From Sphingomonas folli (GTDB lineage: Bacteria > Pseudomonadota > Alphaproteobacteria > Sphingomonadales > Sphingomonadaceae): 64,000 nt of DNA. Below are positions 45,270-54,650 of the stretch, piece by piece. The translations under genes were made by a program, and so were the position numbers. The first letter of the stretch is position 1. Each line of letters opens with the position of its first letter. The notes beneath the pieces were generated by a model that did not search any database, had not been told where the DNA came from, and saw only the letters and a list, made by a program, of their open reading frames with translations. The stretch lies in contig NZ_JAHXZL010000010.1 of the NCBI RefSeq assembly GCF_019429525.1, positions 62,001-126,000 of the forward strand, in the 5' to 3' direction.

Positions 45270-46135
45270 CCGCCCGCCTCATCGACGGAAAAGCCTTCGC
45301 CGCCGCGCTGCGCGACCGTGTCGCCACCGCCGCCGCCGCCTTCACGCAGGCCGCCGGGCGCCGGCCGGGCCTCGCGGTGGTGCTGGTCGGCGAGGATCCG
45401 GCCTCCTCGGTCTACGTCCGCTCCAAGGGCAAGGCGACGCTGGCCGCGGGCATGGCGAGCTTCGAGCATCGCCTGCCCGCCGACACCGCGCAGGACGCGC
45501 TGGTCGACCTCGTCGACCGGCTCAACGCGGACCCGGCGGTCGACGGCATCCTCGTCCAGCTGCCGCTGCCGCGCCACATCGACGAGCGCTCGGTGATCGC
45601 GCGGGTCGACCCCGACAAGGACGTCGACGGCTTCCACCCGCTCAACGCCGGGCGGCTCGCCACCGGGCTCGACGCGCTGGTGCCGTGCACCCCGCTCGGC
45701 TGCCTGATGCTGCTGCGCGACGTCCACCCGCATCTGGCCGGGCTGGAGGCGGTGGTGATCGGGCGCTCGAACATCGTCGGCAAGCCGATGGCGGCGCTGC
45801 TGCTGCAGGAGAGCTGCACGGTGACGACGGTGCACAGCCGCACCCGCGACGTGATGGCGCACGTGCGCATGGCCGACATCGTCGTCGCCGCGGTGGGCAT
45901 CCCCGGCTTCGTCCAGCCCGAGTGGGTCAAGCCCGGCGCGACCGTGATCGACGTCGGCATCAACCGCACCGAGGCGGGGCTGGTCGGCGACGTCGACCCG
46001 CGCGTCGCGGCGGTGGCGGGGGCGATCACCCCGGTGCCGGGCGGGGTCGGGCCGATGACGATCGCGGTGCTGCTGCGCAACACCGTCGTGGCGGCGTCGC
46101 GGCGCGCGGGGCTGGCGGCGGACGCGTCGCTCTGA
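45266..46135 (+). CDS. folD: Bifunctional methylenetetrahydrofolate dehydrogenase/cyclohydrolase
   Basis: 289 residues. Signatures: [17 protein letters not shown] (catalytic Lys in the Y-x3-K context), [46 protein letters not shown] (NADP-binding loop), and [18 protein letters not shown]. It interconverts 5,10-methylene- and 10-formyl-tetrahydrofolate for purine and formyl-Met synthesis. Its ATG overlaps the DUF167 stop, so the two are coupled. MarC starts two bases after its stop. Confidence 0.97.
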   Translation: MTARLIDGKAFAAALRDRVATAAAAFTQAAGRRPGLAVVLVGEDPASSVYVRSKGKATLAAGMASFEHRLPADTAQDALVDLVDRLNADPAVDGILVQLPLPRHIDERSVIARVDPDKDVDGFHPLNAGRLATGLDALVPCTPLGCLMLLRDVHPHLAGLEAVVIGRSNIVGKPMAALLLQESCTVTTVHSRTRDVMAHVRMADIVVAAVGIPGFVQPEWVKPGATVIDVGINRTEAGLVGDVDPRVAAVAGAITPVPGGVGPMTIAVLLRNTVVAASRRAGLAADASL

Positions 46136-46136
46136 G

Positions 46137-46754
46137 ATGGTCGAGCTGTTCGTCTCGTCCTTCGTCACGCTCTTCCTGATCATCGACCCGCCCGGCTGCG
46201 CGCCGATCTTCGCCGGGCTGACCGCGGGCGCCGCCCCGGCGCATCGCCGTGCCATGGCGATCCGCGCGGTAGTGGTGGCGGCGGGGATCCTGCTGCTGTT
46301 CGCGCTGGCGGGCGAGCCGTTGCTCCACGCGCTCGGGATCGAGCTCGCCTCGTTCCGCATCGCGGGCGGGCTGATGCTGTTCCTGATCGCGCTCGAGATG
46401 GTGTTCGAGAAGCGTACCCAGCGCCGCGAGGACCGCGCCGCCAGGGTGACCGCGGAGGAGGCCGACGACGTCTCGATCTTCCCGATGGCGATGCCGATGA
46501 TCGCGGGGCCGGGCTCGATCGCGACGGTGATGCTGCTGATGGCGCGCAGCAACGGCCTCGAGCGCTCGGCGGTGGTGATGGCGGCGCTGGGGGCGAACCT
46601 GCTGCTGATGCTGGGCTCGCTGCTGGCGGCGGGGCCGATCATGCGCGTGCTCGGCGCCAAGATCGAGGCGGTGATCACGCGGCTGCTCGGCGTGCTGCTG
46701 GCGGCGCTGGCGGTGCAGTTCGTGATCGACGGGGTGGTCGAGCAGCTGCGGTGA
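46137..46754 (+). CDS. MarC family integral membrane protein
   Basis: 205 residues with six transmembrane segments. VTLFLIIDPPGCAPIFAGLT is at the N-terminus, FRIAGGLMLFLIALEMVF near 72-90, and a mid-protein conserved FPMAMPMIAGPGSIATVMLLM. The family was once linked to multiple antibiotic resistance, which was later not confirmed; function is unknown. It lies directly after folD in the same unit. Confidence 0.9.
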   Translation: MVELFVSSFVTLFLIIDPPGCAPIFAGLTAGAAPAHRRAMAIRAVVVAAGILLLFALAGEPLLHALGIELASFRIAGGLMLFLIALEMVFEKRTQRREDRAARVTAEEADDVSIFPMAMPMIAGPGSIATVMLLMARSNGLERSAVVMAALGANLLLMLGSLLAAGPIMRVLGAKIEAVITRLLGVLLAALAVQFVIDGVVEQLR

Positions 46755-46884
46755 CGGGCGCGCGCGGGCGGCGTCCGCCGCCGCGCGCCTCCCCGGGTGA
46801 GGGGACGGGAGCGGCGCGCAAGCCGCTGGCGCGCCGGCGGCAACGCGGCTAGGGGCTGCCCCACCCGAGCTTCAGGAGAGTATC

Positions 46885-47598
46885 ATGCGCCCCAGCGGCC
46901 GCGCCCCCGACCAGATGCGCGCGATCACGATCGAGCCGCGCTTCACGCGCCACGCCGAGGGATCGGTGCTGATCGGCTTCGGCGACACCAAGGTGCTGGT
47001 CACCGCCTCGGTCGAGGAGCGCGTCCCCCCCTTCCTCCGCGGCAAGGGCCAGGGCTGGGTCACCGCCGAATACGGCATGCTGCCGCGCGCCACGCACACG
47101 CGCAGCAGCCGCGAGGCCGCCAAGGGCAAGCAGTCGGGCCGCACCCAGGAGATCCAGCGGCTGATCGGCCGCTCGCTGCGCGCCGTGGTCGACATGACGC
47201 TGCTGGGCGAGCGCCAGATCACGCTCGACTGCGACGTGATCCAGGCCGACGGCGGCACGCGCACCGCCTCGATCTCGGGCGCCTGGGTGGCGCTGCGGCT
47301 CGCGGTGGACGCGCTGCTGAGGGACGGCAAGCTCGCCGCCGACCCGATCCGCCAGAAGGTGGCGGCGGTGTCGTGCGGCATCTACCAGGGCGACCCCGTG
47401 CTCGACCTCGACTATGACGAGGACTCGAACGCCGACGCCGACGCCAATTTCGTGCTGCTCGAGAACGGCCATATCGCCGAGGCGCAGGCCACCGCCGAGC
47501 ACGCCACCTACGACGAGGAGGCGCTGCTGCGGCTGCTGCGGCTGGCGCGGATCGGCTGCACCGACATCTTCGCCGCGCAGGCGAAGGCGGTCGCGTGA
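46885..47598 (+). CDS. rph: Ribonuclease PH
   Basis: 237 residues, with AGGAGAG seven bases before the ATG. Core blocks: [59 protein letters not shown], the phosphate-site arginines in [16 protein letters not shown], and [20 protein letters not shown]. It trims tRNA 3' ends phosphorolytically. Its stop overlaps the GTG start of rdgB (GTGA). Confidence 0.97.
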   Translation: MRPSGRAPDQMRAITIEPRFTRHAEGSVLIGFGDTKVLVTASVEERVPPFLRGKGQGWVTAEYGMLPRATHTRSSREAAKGKQSGRTQEIQRLIGRSLRAVVDMTLLGERQITLDCDVIQADGGTRTASISGAWVALRLAVDALLRDGKLAADPIRQKVAAVSCGIYQGDPVLDLDYDEDSNADADANFVLLENGHIAEAQATAEHATYDEEALLRLLRLARIGCTDIFAAQAKAVA

Positions 47599-48221
47599 GC
47601 GGCGAGGGCAAGGAGCCGCAGGCGATCCGCCGGCTCGCCCCGGGCAGGCTGGTGATCGCGAGCCACAACCAGGGCAAGGTGCGCGAGATCGCCGCGCTGC
47701 TCGAGGGGCACGGGCTCGACGTGATCTCGGCGGGTGAGCTCGACCTGCCCGAGCCCGAGGAGACCGGCACCACCTTCGTGATGAACGCCGAGCTGAAGGC
47801 GCGCGCCGCGGCGGACCTGTCCGGGCTGCCCGCGCTGGCCGACGACAGCGGGCTGTGCGTCGACGCGCTGGGCGGCGACCCCGGCATCTTCTCGGCGCGC
47901 TGGGGCGGCGAGAACAAGGACTTCGGCCGCGCGATGCGGCTGGTCGAGGACAAGCTCGCGGCGCTGCCCGACGCGCCGCGGACGGCGCATTTCGTCTGCG
48001 CGCTGGCGCTGGCTTGGCCCGACGGCCACGTCGAGTGGTTCGAGGGCCGGGTCGACGGGACGCTGGTGTGGCCGCCGCGCGGCGACAAGGGCCACGGCTA
48101 CGACCCGGTGTTCCGGCCCGACGGGCACGACGCCACCTTCGGCGAGATGGACGAGCCCGCGAAGAACGCCATCAGCCACCGCGGCGACGCCTTCCGGCAG
48201 CTGGTCGCGGCGGTGTTCTGA
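47595..48221 (+). CDS. rdgB: dITP/XTP pyrophosphatase (RdgB/HAM1 family)
   Basis: 208 residues from GTG 47595. Signatures: [60 protein letters not shown] and [11 protein letters not shown] ... [11 protein letters not shown]. It hydrolyses deaminated purine triphosphates to monophosphates and keeps them out of DNA and RNA. The usual downstream partner hemW is absent; the repeat cluster at 48284 follows instead. Confidence 0.96.
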   Translation: MSGEGKEPQAIRRLAPGRLVIASHNQGKVREIAALLEGHGLDVISAGELDLPEPEETGTTFVMNAELKARAAADLSGLPALADDSGLCVDALGGDPGIFSARWGGENKDFGRAMRLVEDKLAALPDAPRTAHFVCALALAWPDGHVEWFEGRVDGTLVWPPRGDKGHGYDPVFRPDGHDATFGEMDEPAKNAISHRGDAFRQLVAAVF

Positions 48222-48283
48222 GGGGAAGCGTAGGCGCCGCCTTCGAGCGGTCACGGGGCTCGCCTTTCCGTCTCACGAGACCG

Positions 48284-48500
48284 CCCCGGCGAACGCCGGG
48301 GCCCAGGTGGGAGGGCCCCGGTGAAACTCACGAACGTCTCCCGACTGGACCCCGGCGTCCGCCGGTGTGGCGGCAGTGGGGTGAGCGGAGCATCCTTCCC
48401 GATCGGTGCCCGGGCGGAGGCCGGGGCCCAGGTGAAAGACGGCGGTGGCTCGAACATGCGCCTTCCCGACTAGGCCCCGGCCTTCGCCGGGGCACCGATC
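48284..48500. repeat. Cluster of GC-rich palindromes
   Basis: Several hairpins of the CCCCGGC-GAA-CGCCGGGG type (48284-48301, and related ones near 48346, 48407 and 48475-48492) are each followed by CCCAGGTG-like text. This is a second repeat type, distinct from the GATCCTCCCC family. No gene in 48222-48566. Confidence 0.65.
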
Positions 48501-48566
48501 GGTGGGTGAGCGCTCCCGCCGCAGCTTACCCCACCGGCAGCGCAACTCGCCCCACGAGCGCGCCCC

Positions 48567-50942
48567 TCACGTCCGCGGCAGCGCGTAGGCCAGCGTATAG
48601 TCCCCGTAGCGCGTGCCCAGCGCGCCGTGGCCGCCCGCGGTGATCACGACATATTGCCGCCCGTCGCGCCCGCGATAGGTCATCGGCGTCGCCTGAGCCC
48701 CCGCGGGCAGCCGCGCCTTCCACACCACCTTGCCCGTGCTGAGGTCGAAGGCGCGCAGATACTGGTCGGTGGTCGCGCCGATGAAGGCCAGCCCGCCCGC
48801 GGTGATGATCGAGCCGCCGAGGTTGGGCACGCCGGTCTTGAGCGGCACGCCGAGGTGCGAGCCGAACAGCCCGGTGTCGCGCGCCGTCCCCAGCACCTCG
48901 CGCCACAGCACCTTGCGCGTGCCGAGGTCCACCGCGGTGAGATGCCCCCAGGGCGGCGCGACGCAGGGCGCGCCGAAGATGCCGACCCAGGCCTTCACCA
49001 CCGCGACGTACGGCGTGTTATACTGCGTCTGCAGCTGCGCCTGCATCGCGTTCTCGCCGCCCTGCTTCTGCTTCATCAGCGCCGCCGCGCGCGGGTCGTC
49101 GCGGCGCATCAGCCACAGCTTGAACGGCATCTCCATCGTGTTGACCGTCATCACCCCACGCACCGGGTCGACCGCCGCGCCGCCCCAGTCGGTGACGCCG
49201 TCGAAGGCCGGGTGGCCGATGATCGGCTTGAGCCCCATCGGCTGGTAGACGCCGGTGCCCTGCGCGCGGCGGACGTCGATGCGGCAGAAGAGCTGGTCGA
49301 TCGGCGTCGCGCCCCAGGTCGCCACCTCGGTCGGCGCGGGCGGGGTGAAGCTCGGCATGCCGGTCGAGAAGGGCTGGGTCGGCGACACGCGCACGCCCGG
49401 CGTCGCGCCGTCGGTGCGCACCTCGCGCTCGGTGATCGCGGCGATCGGCGCGCCGGTCAGCCGGTTGAGGAAGAACACCTGCCCCATCTTGGTGGTCTGG
49501 ATCAGCGCCGGGATCACCTGACCGTTCGGTGCACGATAGTCGAACAGCGACGGGCCGATCGGCAGGTCCATGTCCCACATGTCGCGGTGGACCAGCTGGC
49601 GCACCCAGCGCAGCTTGCCCGTCTGCGCCTCGAGCGCGACGATCGCGCTGCCGAAGCGGTCGTCGAACGGGCGGCGGTAGCCGATCCAGTAATCGGGCGA
49701 GGCGTTGCCGGTGCCGAGATAGACGAGGCCGTTGTCGGGGTCGGCGGTGATCGCGCCCCACACGTTGGGCGTGCCGCGGGTATAGACCTGCCCCGCGGGC
49801 AGCGGCGCGATCGCGTCGGGCGAGCGGCCGACGTCCCACGCCCAGACCGGCGCGCCCGACACCGGGTCGTAGGCGCGCACCACGCCCGAGGGGATGTCGC
49901 GGTTGACGTTGTCGGTGATCCGCTCGCCGATGATCAGCCGACCGTTGACCACGACCGGCGGGGTGGTGCCGATCTGGTCCGAGGGCTTGGACACGCCCAT
50001 GTTGGCGCGCAGGTCGATCGCGCCGTTCTGGCCGAAGCCCGCGCACGGCCGGCCGGTGTCGGCGTCGAGCGCGACCAGCCGCGCGTCGAAGGTCGGCGCG
50101 AAGATCCGCCGCGGACAGGCCGTGCCCGCGGGCGCCTCGAAATAGGTGACGCCGCGGCAGACCAGATAATTGTTGCCCGCGATCCTGGCCGCCTCGTGCC
50201 AGCTCCACTTGGTCTTGCCGGTGGTGGCGTCGATCGCCTGGACGAAGGAGTGCGGCGTGCAGGTGTAGAGCGTGTCGCCGATATGGATCGGGGTCGCCTC
50301 GGAATGATACTCGCGCTTGTGCTCGGTCGCCTCGGCGGGCATCGGCAGGTCGCCGGTGCGCTGCGTCCAGGCGAGCTGGAGCCGGCCGACGTTCTGCGGC
50401 GTGATGTCCGCCAGCGCCGAGTAGCGCCGTCCGGCGGGGGTGCCGCCATAGTCCCGCCAGTCGCCGTCGGCGGCGCCGGTCGGTGCCGCGGCGAGCGCCG
50501 CGCCGGGCGCGGCGGCCCGGGCGGTCCCCTGCGCGGCGACGTCCTGGTGGCCCAGCATCAGCCCGAGCCCCGCCAGCGCGGCGACCCCCGCGGCCACCGC
50601 GGGCACCGCGCGCGAGCACGCGCGCGGCCCGCGCCGCCAGCCGGTCAGCAGCACCAGCGCCAGCAGCACGGTCGGCGCGACGAGGCGCGGGATCAGCTGG
50701 AGCCCGTCGAGCCCGACCTCCCACAGCGCCCACAGCAGCGTGCCGACCCAGACCGCGACGTACAGCCAGCGCCCGGCGGGGTGGCCGCGCCCGAGCAGCG
50801 CGCCGCTCGCCACCATCGCGACCCCGGCGACGAGGTAATAAGGCGAGCCGCCGAGCGACGCGAGCACGCCGCCCGCGACCGCGAAGAAGCCGCCGAGGAT
50901 CGCGATGACCCACGCCAATGCCACCGTGAGCAGCCGTCCCAT
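48567..50942 (-). CDS. Membrane-bound PQQ-dependent dehydrogenase (glucose/quinate/shikimate family)
   Basis: 791 residues from ATG 50942 (GAGGAA seven bases upstream). The N-terminal 130 residues have about five membrane helices (VALAWVIAILGGFFAVAGGV onward). From about 165 an eight-bladed PQQ propeller follows: DWRDYGGTPAGRRYSALADI, GDTLYTCTPHSFVQAIDATTGK, GVVRAYDPVSGAPVWAWD, DMWDMDLPIGPSLFDY and the C-terminal GGLAFIGATTDQYLRAFD. It oxidises a sugar or polyol in the periplasm and reduces ubiquinone. No pqq biosynthesis genes are in the window, so the cofactor is made elsewhere or taken up. Substrate (glucose versus quinate or shikimate) is not decidable. Confidence 0.93.
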   Translation of the reverse strand: MGRLLTVALAWVIAILGGFFAVAGGVLASLGGSPYYLVAGVAMVASGALLGRGHPAGRWLYVAVWVGTLLWALWEVGLDGLQLIPRLVAPTVLLALVLLTGWRRGPRACSRAVPAVAAGVAALAGLGLMLGHQDVAAQGTARAAAPGAALAAAPTGAADGDWRDYGGTPAGRRYSALADITPQNVGRLQLAWTQRTGDLPMPAEATEHKREYHSEATPIHIGDTLYTCTPHSFVQAIDATTGKTKWSWHEAARIAGNNYLVCRGVTYFEAPAGTACPRRIFAPTFDARLVALDADTGRPCAGFGQNGAIDLRANMGVSKPSDQIGTTPPVVVNGRLIIGERITDNVNRDIPSGVVRAYDPVSGAPVWAWDVGRSPDAIAPLPAGQVYTRGTPNVWGAITADPDNGLVYLGTGNASPDYWIGYRRPFDDRFGSAIVALEAQTGKLRWVRQLVHRDMWDMDLPIGPSLFDYRAPNGQVIPALIQTTKMGQVFFLNRLTGAPIAAITEREVRTDGATPGVRVSPTQPFSTGMPSFTPPAPTEVATWGATPIDQLFCRIDVRRAQGTGVYQPMGLKPIIGHPAFDGVTDWGGAAVDPVRGVMTVNTMEMPFKLWLMRRDDPRAAALMKQKQGGENAMQAQLQTQYNTPYVAVVKAWVGIFGAPCVAPPWGHLTAVDLGTRKVLWREVLGTARDTGLFGSHLGVPLKTGVPNLGGSIITAGGLAFIGATTDQYLRAFDLSTGKVVWKARLPAGAQATPMTYRGRDGRQYVVITAGGHGALGTRYGDYTLAYALPRT

Positions 50943-51060
50943 AACCCGCTTCCTCGTTGATCCAGGGCAGCAACGCGGCGGCGGGAGAAAAGTAACGCGA
51001 TGTTGCTGGCGGCGGAGGAGAGCGCCGGGGCGACGCGCCCGGCGGGGGGAGGCGGGCGCC

Positions 51061-51660
51061 TCAGTAAGCGGTCGCGCCGACCGCCGCGCCGGCGGGGGCG
51101 TAGCGGCAGACGAGCACGTCGTCGCGCCCGCCCGCCGCCAGCGCGCAGCCGAGCCGCGCGGTGCCGCGCCACACGATCTGCGCGTAATGCACCGCGTCCT
51201 GCCAGCGCCCGGTGCGGCTGAAGCGCGGCGCCGGCGCGTCGACATAGGCGGCGCGCTCGTCGAGCCACCAGCGCACCATCTCGGCGTAGGTGTAGGCGTC
51301 GCGCGTGCCGGCGAAGAGGTTCTCGCCCTGGCGTTCGCCGCCGCGCGGCTGCGCCGCGTGCGCGAGACGGCCGGCGCGCGCCAGCGCGCGGGCGTAGGTG
51401 TCGGCGGCGCGCGCGAGCGTCTCGTCCCAGGCGAGCGGCGGCAGCGCCAGCTCGGCGCGCGCGCGATTGTGCTCGTCGAGCATCGCCTGGCGCAGCAGCG
51501 TGGCGCCGCGCGGGGCGGGATCGATCCGCTCGCGCCACTCGGTCGCGCCGAGGCGCGGCGGGGGCGGCAGGCGCGACGGCTCGGCCCGGGCGGGGAGGTC
51601 GGCGGAGGAGCGCGCGAGCAGCGCGACGGCGAGCAGGACGACAGTTCGTTGCGATGACAC
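51061..51660 (-). CDS. CAP (SCP/PR-1) domain secreted protein
   Basis: 199 residues from GTG 51660, chosen because it gives a clean signal peptide (SSQRTVVLLAVALLARSSA); an ATG at 51696 adds 12 residues. CAP signatures: MLDEHNRARAELALPPLAWDETLARAA (about 59-85), GENLFAG, VHYAQIVWRGTARLGCA and LVCRYAPAG, with the His and Glu of the CAP cavity. It should be exported. Bacterial CAP proteins bind lipids or act in the envelope; function is not known. Divergent from nothing close; it lies upstream of the PQQ dehydrogenase on the same strand. Confidence 0.88.
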   Translation of the reverse strand: MSSQRTVVLLAVALLARSSADLPARAEPSRLPPPPRLGATEWRERIDPAPRGATLLRQAMLDEHNRARAELALPPLAWDETLARAADTYARALARAGRLAHAAQPRGGERQGENLFAGTRDAYTYAEMVRWWLDERAAYVDAPAPRFSRTGRWQDAVHYAQIVWRGTARLGCALAAGGRDDVLVCRYAPAGAAVGATAY

Positions 51661-51696
51661 AACGAGCGCTCGTAGTGCCCGCGACTCGCGGTGCAA

Positions 51697-52471
51697 GGCG
51701 GCGTCGCGGCGAAGGGGCGCGCGGGGCTGTGCTAGAGCGGGACGGGGGCGGTGGGCGGCGACGACGCGCTCGTCCCGTCCTCACCGACGGATCGCGGACC
51801 GCGAGCGAGACGCCCGCCGTCCTGGTCTCGGGCATGTGCCGGATCAGGGGTCAGGAGGCTTCGAGGCAGCCAGATGGATCGGCGCGATCGCGGTCGCCGG
51901 GTCACGCCGGCGCCAGCGCGAGAGGAGCCGTCGCCACGCCGCCGCCATCGCACCGCTCCCTCGCGACCATGGGCGGAACATGCTGGCAACATCGCCGAGT
52001 GGCAAGCCGCCGCCCGCGTCCGATCGCCGCGGCGGGTCAGCGCCGTCGGCGCCCGCGTCGACGCGGCGGCGGCGCCCGCGCGTTCGTCGCGGCGGATCAG
52101 GTACGAGCCGCCGACCTGGCTCGGGCGCACGACGACGGTCCGCGCCAGGCCAGGGTCGTCCGAGAAGATCGCCTCGACCGCGCCAGCGTCGTGACACATG
52201 AGACGTCGCCGATCCTCACCGCGACGCTGAGCGGCTCCTCCGCTTCCGCCGGCGCCTCCGCGTCGGCGGGCGCGGTCGAGGCGCGCGCCGCCTGCTCGCC
52301 GGGCGGCGCTGCTCGGCCGTGTAGGGGAAGAGCGCTGTCCATCGTCGCCGCAGACCGCGTCGCCGATCGCGCGACGGATGCGCCCGCCAGCCGCAACGGC
52401 GAGCCGTGCCGAGCGCCCGCTCGCCGCGCCGGGTCAGCGCGCGCGGAACATCGATCGGCTCTGCGGGAGAA
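51697..52471. other. Gap without a supported gene; possible frameshifted ORF
   Basis: On the minus strand, 52342 to about 52196 reads MDSALPLHGRAA ... EEPLSVAVRIGDVSCV in one frame, and an ATG at 52199 in the next frame continues DAGAVEAIFSDDPGLARTVV ... SYLIRRDERA. Together they look like one small protein with a frame change, since GC-rich third positions switch frame at that point. No family or ribosome-binding site is visible, and the rest of the gap is not coding-like. Confidence 0.25.
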
Positions 52472-52558
52472 TGGTGCCCAGAAGAGGACTCGAACCTCCA
52501 CGCCGTTGCCAGCGCCAGCACCTGAAGCTGGTGCGTCTACCAATTCCGCCATCTGGGC
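52472..52558 (-). tRNA. tRNA-Leu(CAG)
   Basis: 87 bases with encoded CCA. Acceptor stem GCCCAGA/TCTGGGC, D arm with AATTGGTAGACGC, anticodon arm CCAGC-TTCAGGT-GCTGG (anticodon CAG), a long variable arm (GCTGGCAACGGCGT region), and T arm with GGTTCGAGTCC. The long variable arm is typical of tRNA-Leu. No integrated element is seen at it. Confidence 0.95.
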
Positions 52559-52701
52559 ACGGGGTAGGCCGGCGCCTCTAGGGGGTGGTCGACGCCCTTG
52601 TCAACACGCATTTTCGCGAAGCTCGCCGCACCGCCGCATCCGGCCTTGTCATCGGCGGGCGCGGCGGGCACAGCGGCGCGCGTAGCGGAAAGGCGTTCGA
52701 G

Positions 52702-53643
52702 ATGAAGGACGGCATGAACGACAGTCTGGTCACGCTGATCGGCGGCGGGGGGTTCCTCGGCCGCTACGTCGCGCAGGCCCTGCTCAAGACCGGCGCGCGC
52801 GTCCGCGTGGCGCAGCGCGACCCGCGCCAGGCCTTCTTCATCAAGCCGCTCGGCGGGCTCGGCCAGACCCAGTTCGTCGCCGTCGACGTCGCGCGGCCCG
52901 AGACGATCCAGCGCGCGGTCGCGGGCGCGGACGCGGTGGTCAACCTGGTCGGCACCTTCGCGGGCAACCTCCAGCGGATCCACGTCGACGGCGCGCGCAT
53001 CGTCGCGGAGGCGGCGCGCGACGCGGGCGCGGCGCTGGTCCATGTCTCCGCGATCGGCGCCGACGCGAACGGTGACTCGGTCTACGCGCGCACCAAGGGC
53101 GCGGGCGAGCGGGCGGTGCGCCAGGCCGACCCGTCCGCGACGATCCTCCGCCCCTCGACCGTGTTCGGGCGCGAGGACCAGTTCCTCAACCGCTTCGCCG
53201 GGATGATCGCGCGGCTGCCGGTGGTGCCGGTGCTGCGCCCCGCCGCGCGCTTCCAGCCGGTCTATGTCGTCGACGTCGCGCGGGCGGTGTTCGCCGCGCT
53301 GGCGGACCGTGACGCGCACGCGGGGCACATCTATGAGCTGGGCGGGCCCGAGGTGCTGACCATGCTCGAGCTCAATCGTCGCGTCGCCGAGCATGTCGGC
53401 CGCCACCCGCGGTTCGTCACCGTGCCCGACGCCGCCGGGGCGCTGCTCGCCGCACTGCCGCTGACGCCGATCTCGGCCGACCAGTGGAAGCTGCTCGGCC
53501 ACGACAGCGTCGTCGGCCAGGGCGCCGAGGGGCTGGCCGCGCTGGGCGTCGAGCCGACGCCGCTCGACGCGGTCGCGCCCGACTGGCTGGTGCGCTACCG
53601 CAGGGCGGGGCGCTTCAGCATGATCAACCAGACCGCGGGCTGA
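52702..53643 (+). CDS. NDUFA9-like NAD(P)-binding protein (complex I-associated/atypical SDR)
   Basis: 313 residues from ATG 52702; an ATG four codons later (52714) has an AAGGAC site and is also plausible. The Rossmann motif is TLIGGGGFLGRYVAQAL. Other family blocks are AVVNLVGTFAGNLQRIHVDGA, LVHVSAIGAD, YARTKGAGE (Tyr-x3-Lys) and ILRPSTVFGREDQFLNRFA. The C-terminal segment VYVVDVARAVFAAL and GHIYELGGPEVLT fits the a5 group that includes the mitochondrial complex I subunit NDUFA9. It probably binds NADPH in a structural or assembly role. uppP follows 45 bases later. Confidence 0.88.
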   Translation: MKDGMNDSLVTLIGGGGFLGRYVAQALLKTGARVRVAQRDPRQAFFIKPLGGLGQTQFVAVDVARPETIQRAVAGADAVVNLVGTFAGNLQRIHVDGARIVAEAARDAGAALVHVSAIGADANGDSVYARTKGAGERAVRQADPSATILRPSTVFGREDQFLNRFAGMIARLPVVPVLRPAARFQPVYVVDVARAVFAALADRDAHAGHIYELGGPEVLTMLELNRRVAEHVGRHPRFVTVPDAAGALLAALPLTPISADQWKLLGHDSVVGQGAEGLAALGVEPTPLDAVAPDWLVRYRRAGRFSMINQTAG

Positions 53644-53688
53644 CCCGACGCGCGGGAGACGCGTCGGCGAGCCGGGGGGAGAAAGACA

Positions 53689-54498
53689 TTGAACGACCTG
53701 CTGATCACCATCCTCCTCGGCATCGTCGAGGGGGTCACCGAGTTCCTGCCCGTCTCCTCCACCGGGCACCTCGTGCTCGCCGGCGCGCTGCTGGGGCTCA
53801 AGGAGGCCGACGCCACCTTCGACATCGTCATCCAGCTGGGCGCGATCCTGGCGGTGATCGTCCTGTTCTGGCGGCGCTTCCTCAAGGTCGGCGAGGGGCT
53901 GCTGCGGCGCGACCCCGGCGCGATCCGCTTCACCCGCAACGTGCTGCTCGGCTTCCTGCCCTCCGCCGTGGTGGGCGCGATCGCTTATTCCTCTATCCGC
54001 AAGGTGCTCGAGGCGCCCGGCATCGGCCCGACGGTGGTGGCGGTGGCGCTGATCGTCGGCGGCATCGCGATCCTGTTCATCGAGCGCACCGTGCCCCCCG
54101 CCCCCAAGAGCGAGGTGGAGACGATGTCGTGGCGCGTCGCGCTCGGCATCGGACTGGTCCAGTGCATCTCGATGATCCCCGGGGTGAGCCGCTCGGGCGC
54201 GACGATCATGGGCGCGCGCGCGATGCGGGTCGACCAGGAGACCGCCGCCGAGTACAGCTTCTTCCTCGCCATCCCGACGATGCTCGGCGCCACCACGCTG
54301 GCGCTGTGGAAGAGCCGCGACCTGCCCGGTCACGTCGACTATGGCGCGATCGCGATCGGCTTCGTCGTCGCCTTCGTCGTCGCGCTGCTGGTGATCCGCT
54401 GGTTCATGGGGGTGGTGACCAAGCACGGCTTCGCCCCGTTCGCCTGGTACCGCATCGTCGCGGGCACGCTCGCGCTGGTGCTGCTCGCGCTGCATTGA
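53689..54498 (+). CDS. uppP: Undecaprenyl-diphosphate phosphatase
   Basis: 269 residues from TTG 53689, with GGGGGAGAAAG upstream. Eight membrane segments. Catalytic and signature motifs: LGIVEGVTEFLPVSSTGHLVLAG (residues 8-30), QLGAILAV, and the second site PGVSRSGATIMGARAM near 164-179. It recycles undecaprenyl diphosphate to the monophosphate carrier for peptidoglycan and other envelope polymers. It follows the NDUFA9-like gene. Confidence 0.97.
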   Translation: MNDLLITILLGIVEGVTEFLPVSSTGHLVLAGALLGLKEADATFDIVIQLGAILAVIVLFWRRFLKVGEGLLRRDPGAIRFTRNVLLGFLPSAVVGAIAYSSIRKVLEAPGIGPTVVAVALIVGGIAILFIERTVPPAPKSEVETMSWRVALGIGLVQCISMIPGVSRSGATIMGARAMRVDQETAAEYSFFLAIPTMLGATTLALWKSRDLPGHVDYGAIAIGFVVAFVVALLVIRWFMGVVTKHGFAPFAWYRIVAGTLALVLLALH

Positions 54499-54650
54499 TC
54501 CGGATCGGACCTTCTTCTCGGGTGCGAGTGGAAGGAGGCTGCGCGGCCGCGCAACAATCGAAGTTTTTGCGGCAGTCTCGCTGACCTGTCGGCCGGAAAG
54601 TGCGTGACTCCCCTATGATGGTGTGAGACGTCGGCGATCGGAGGTTACCG

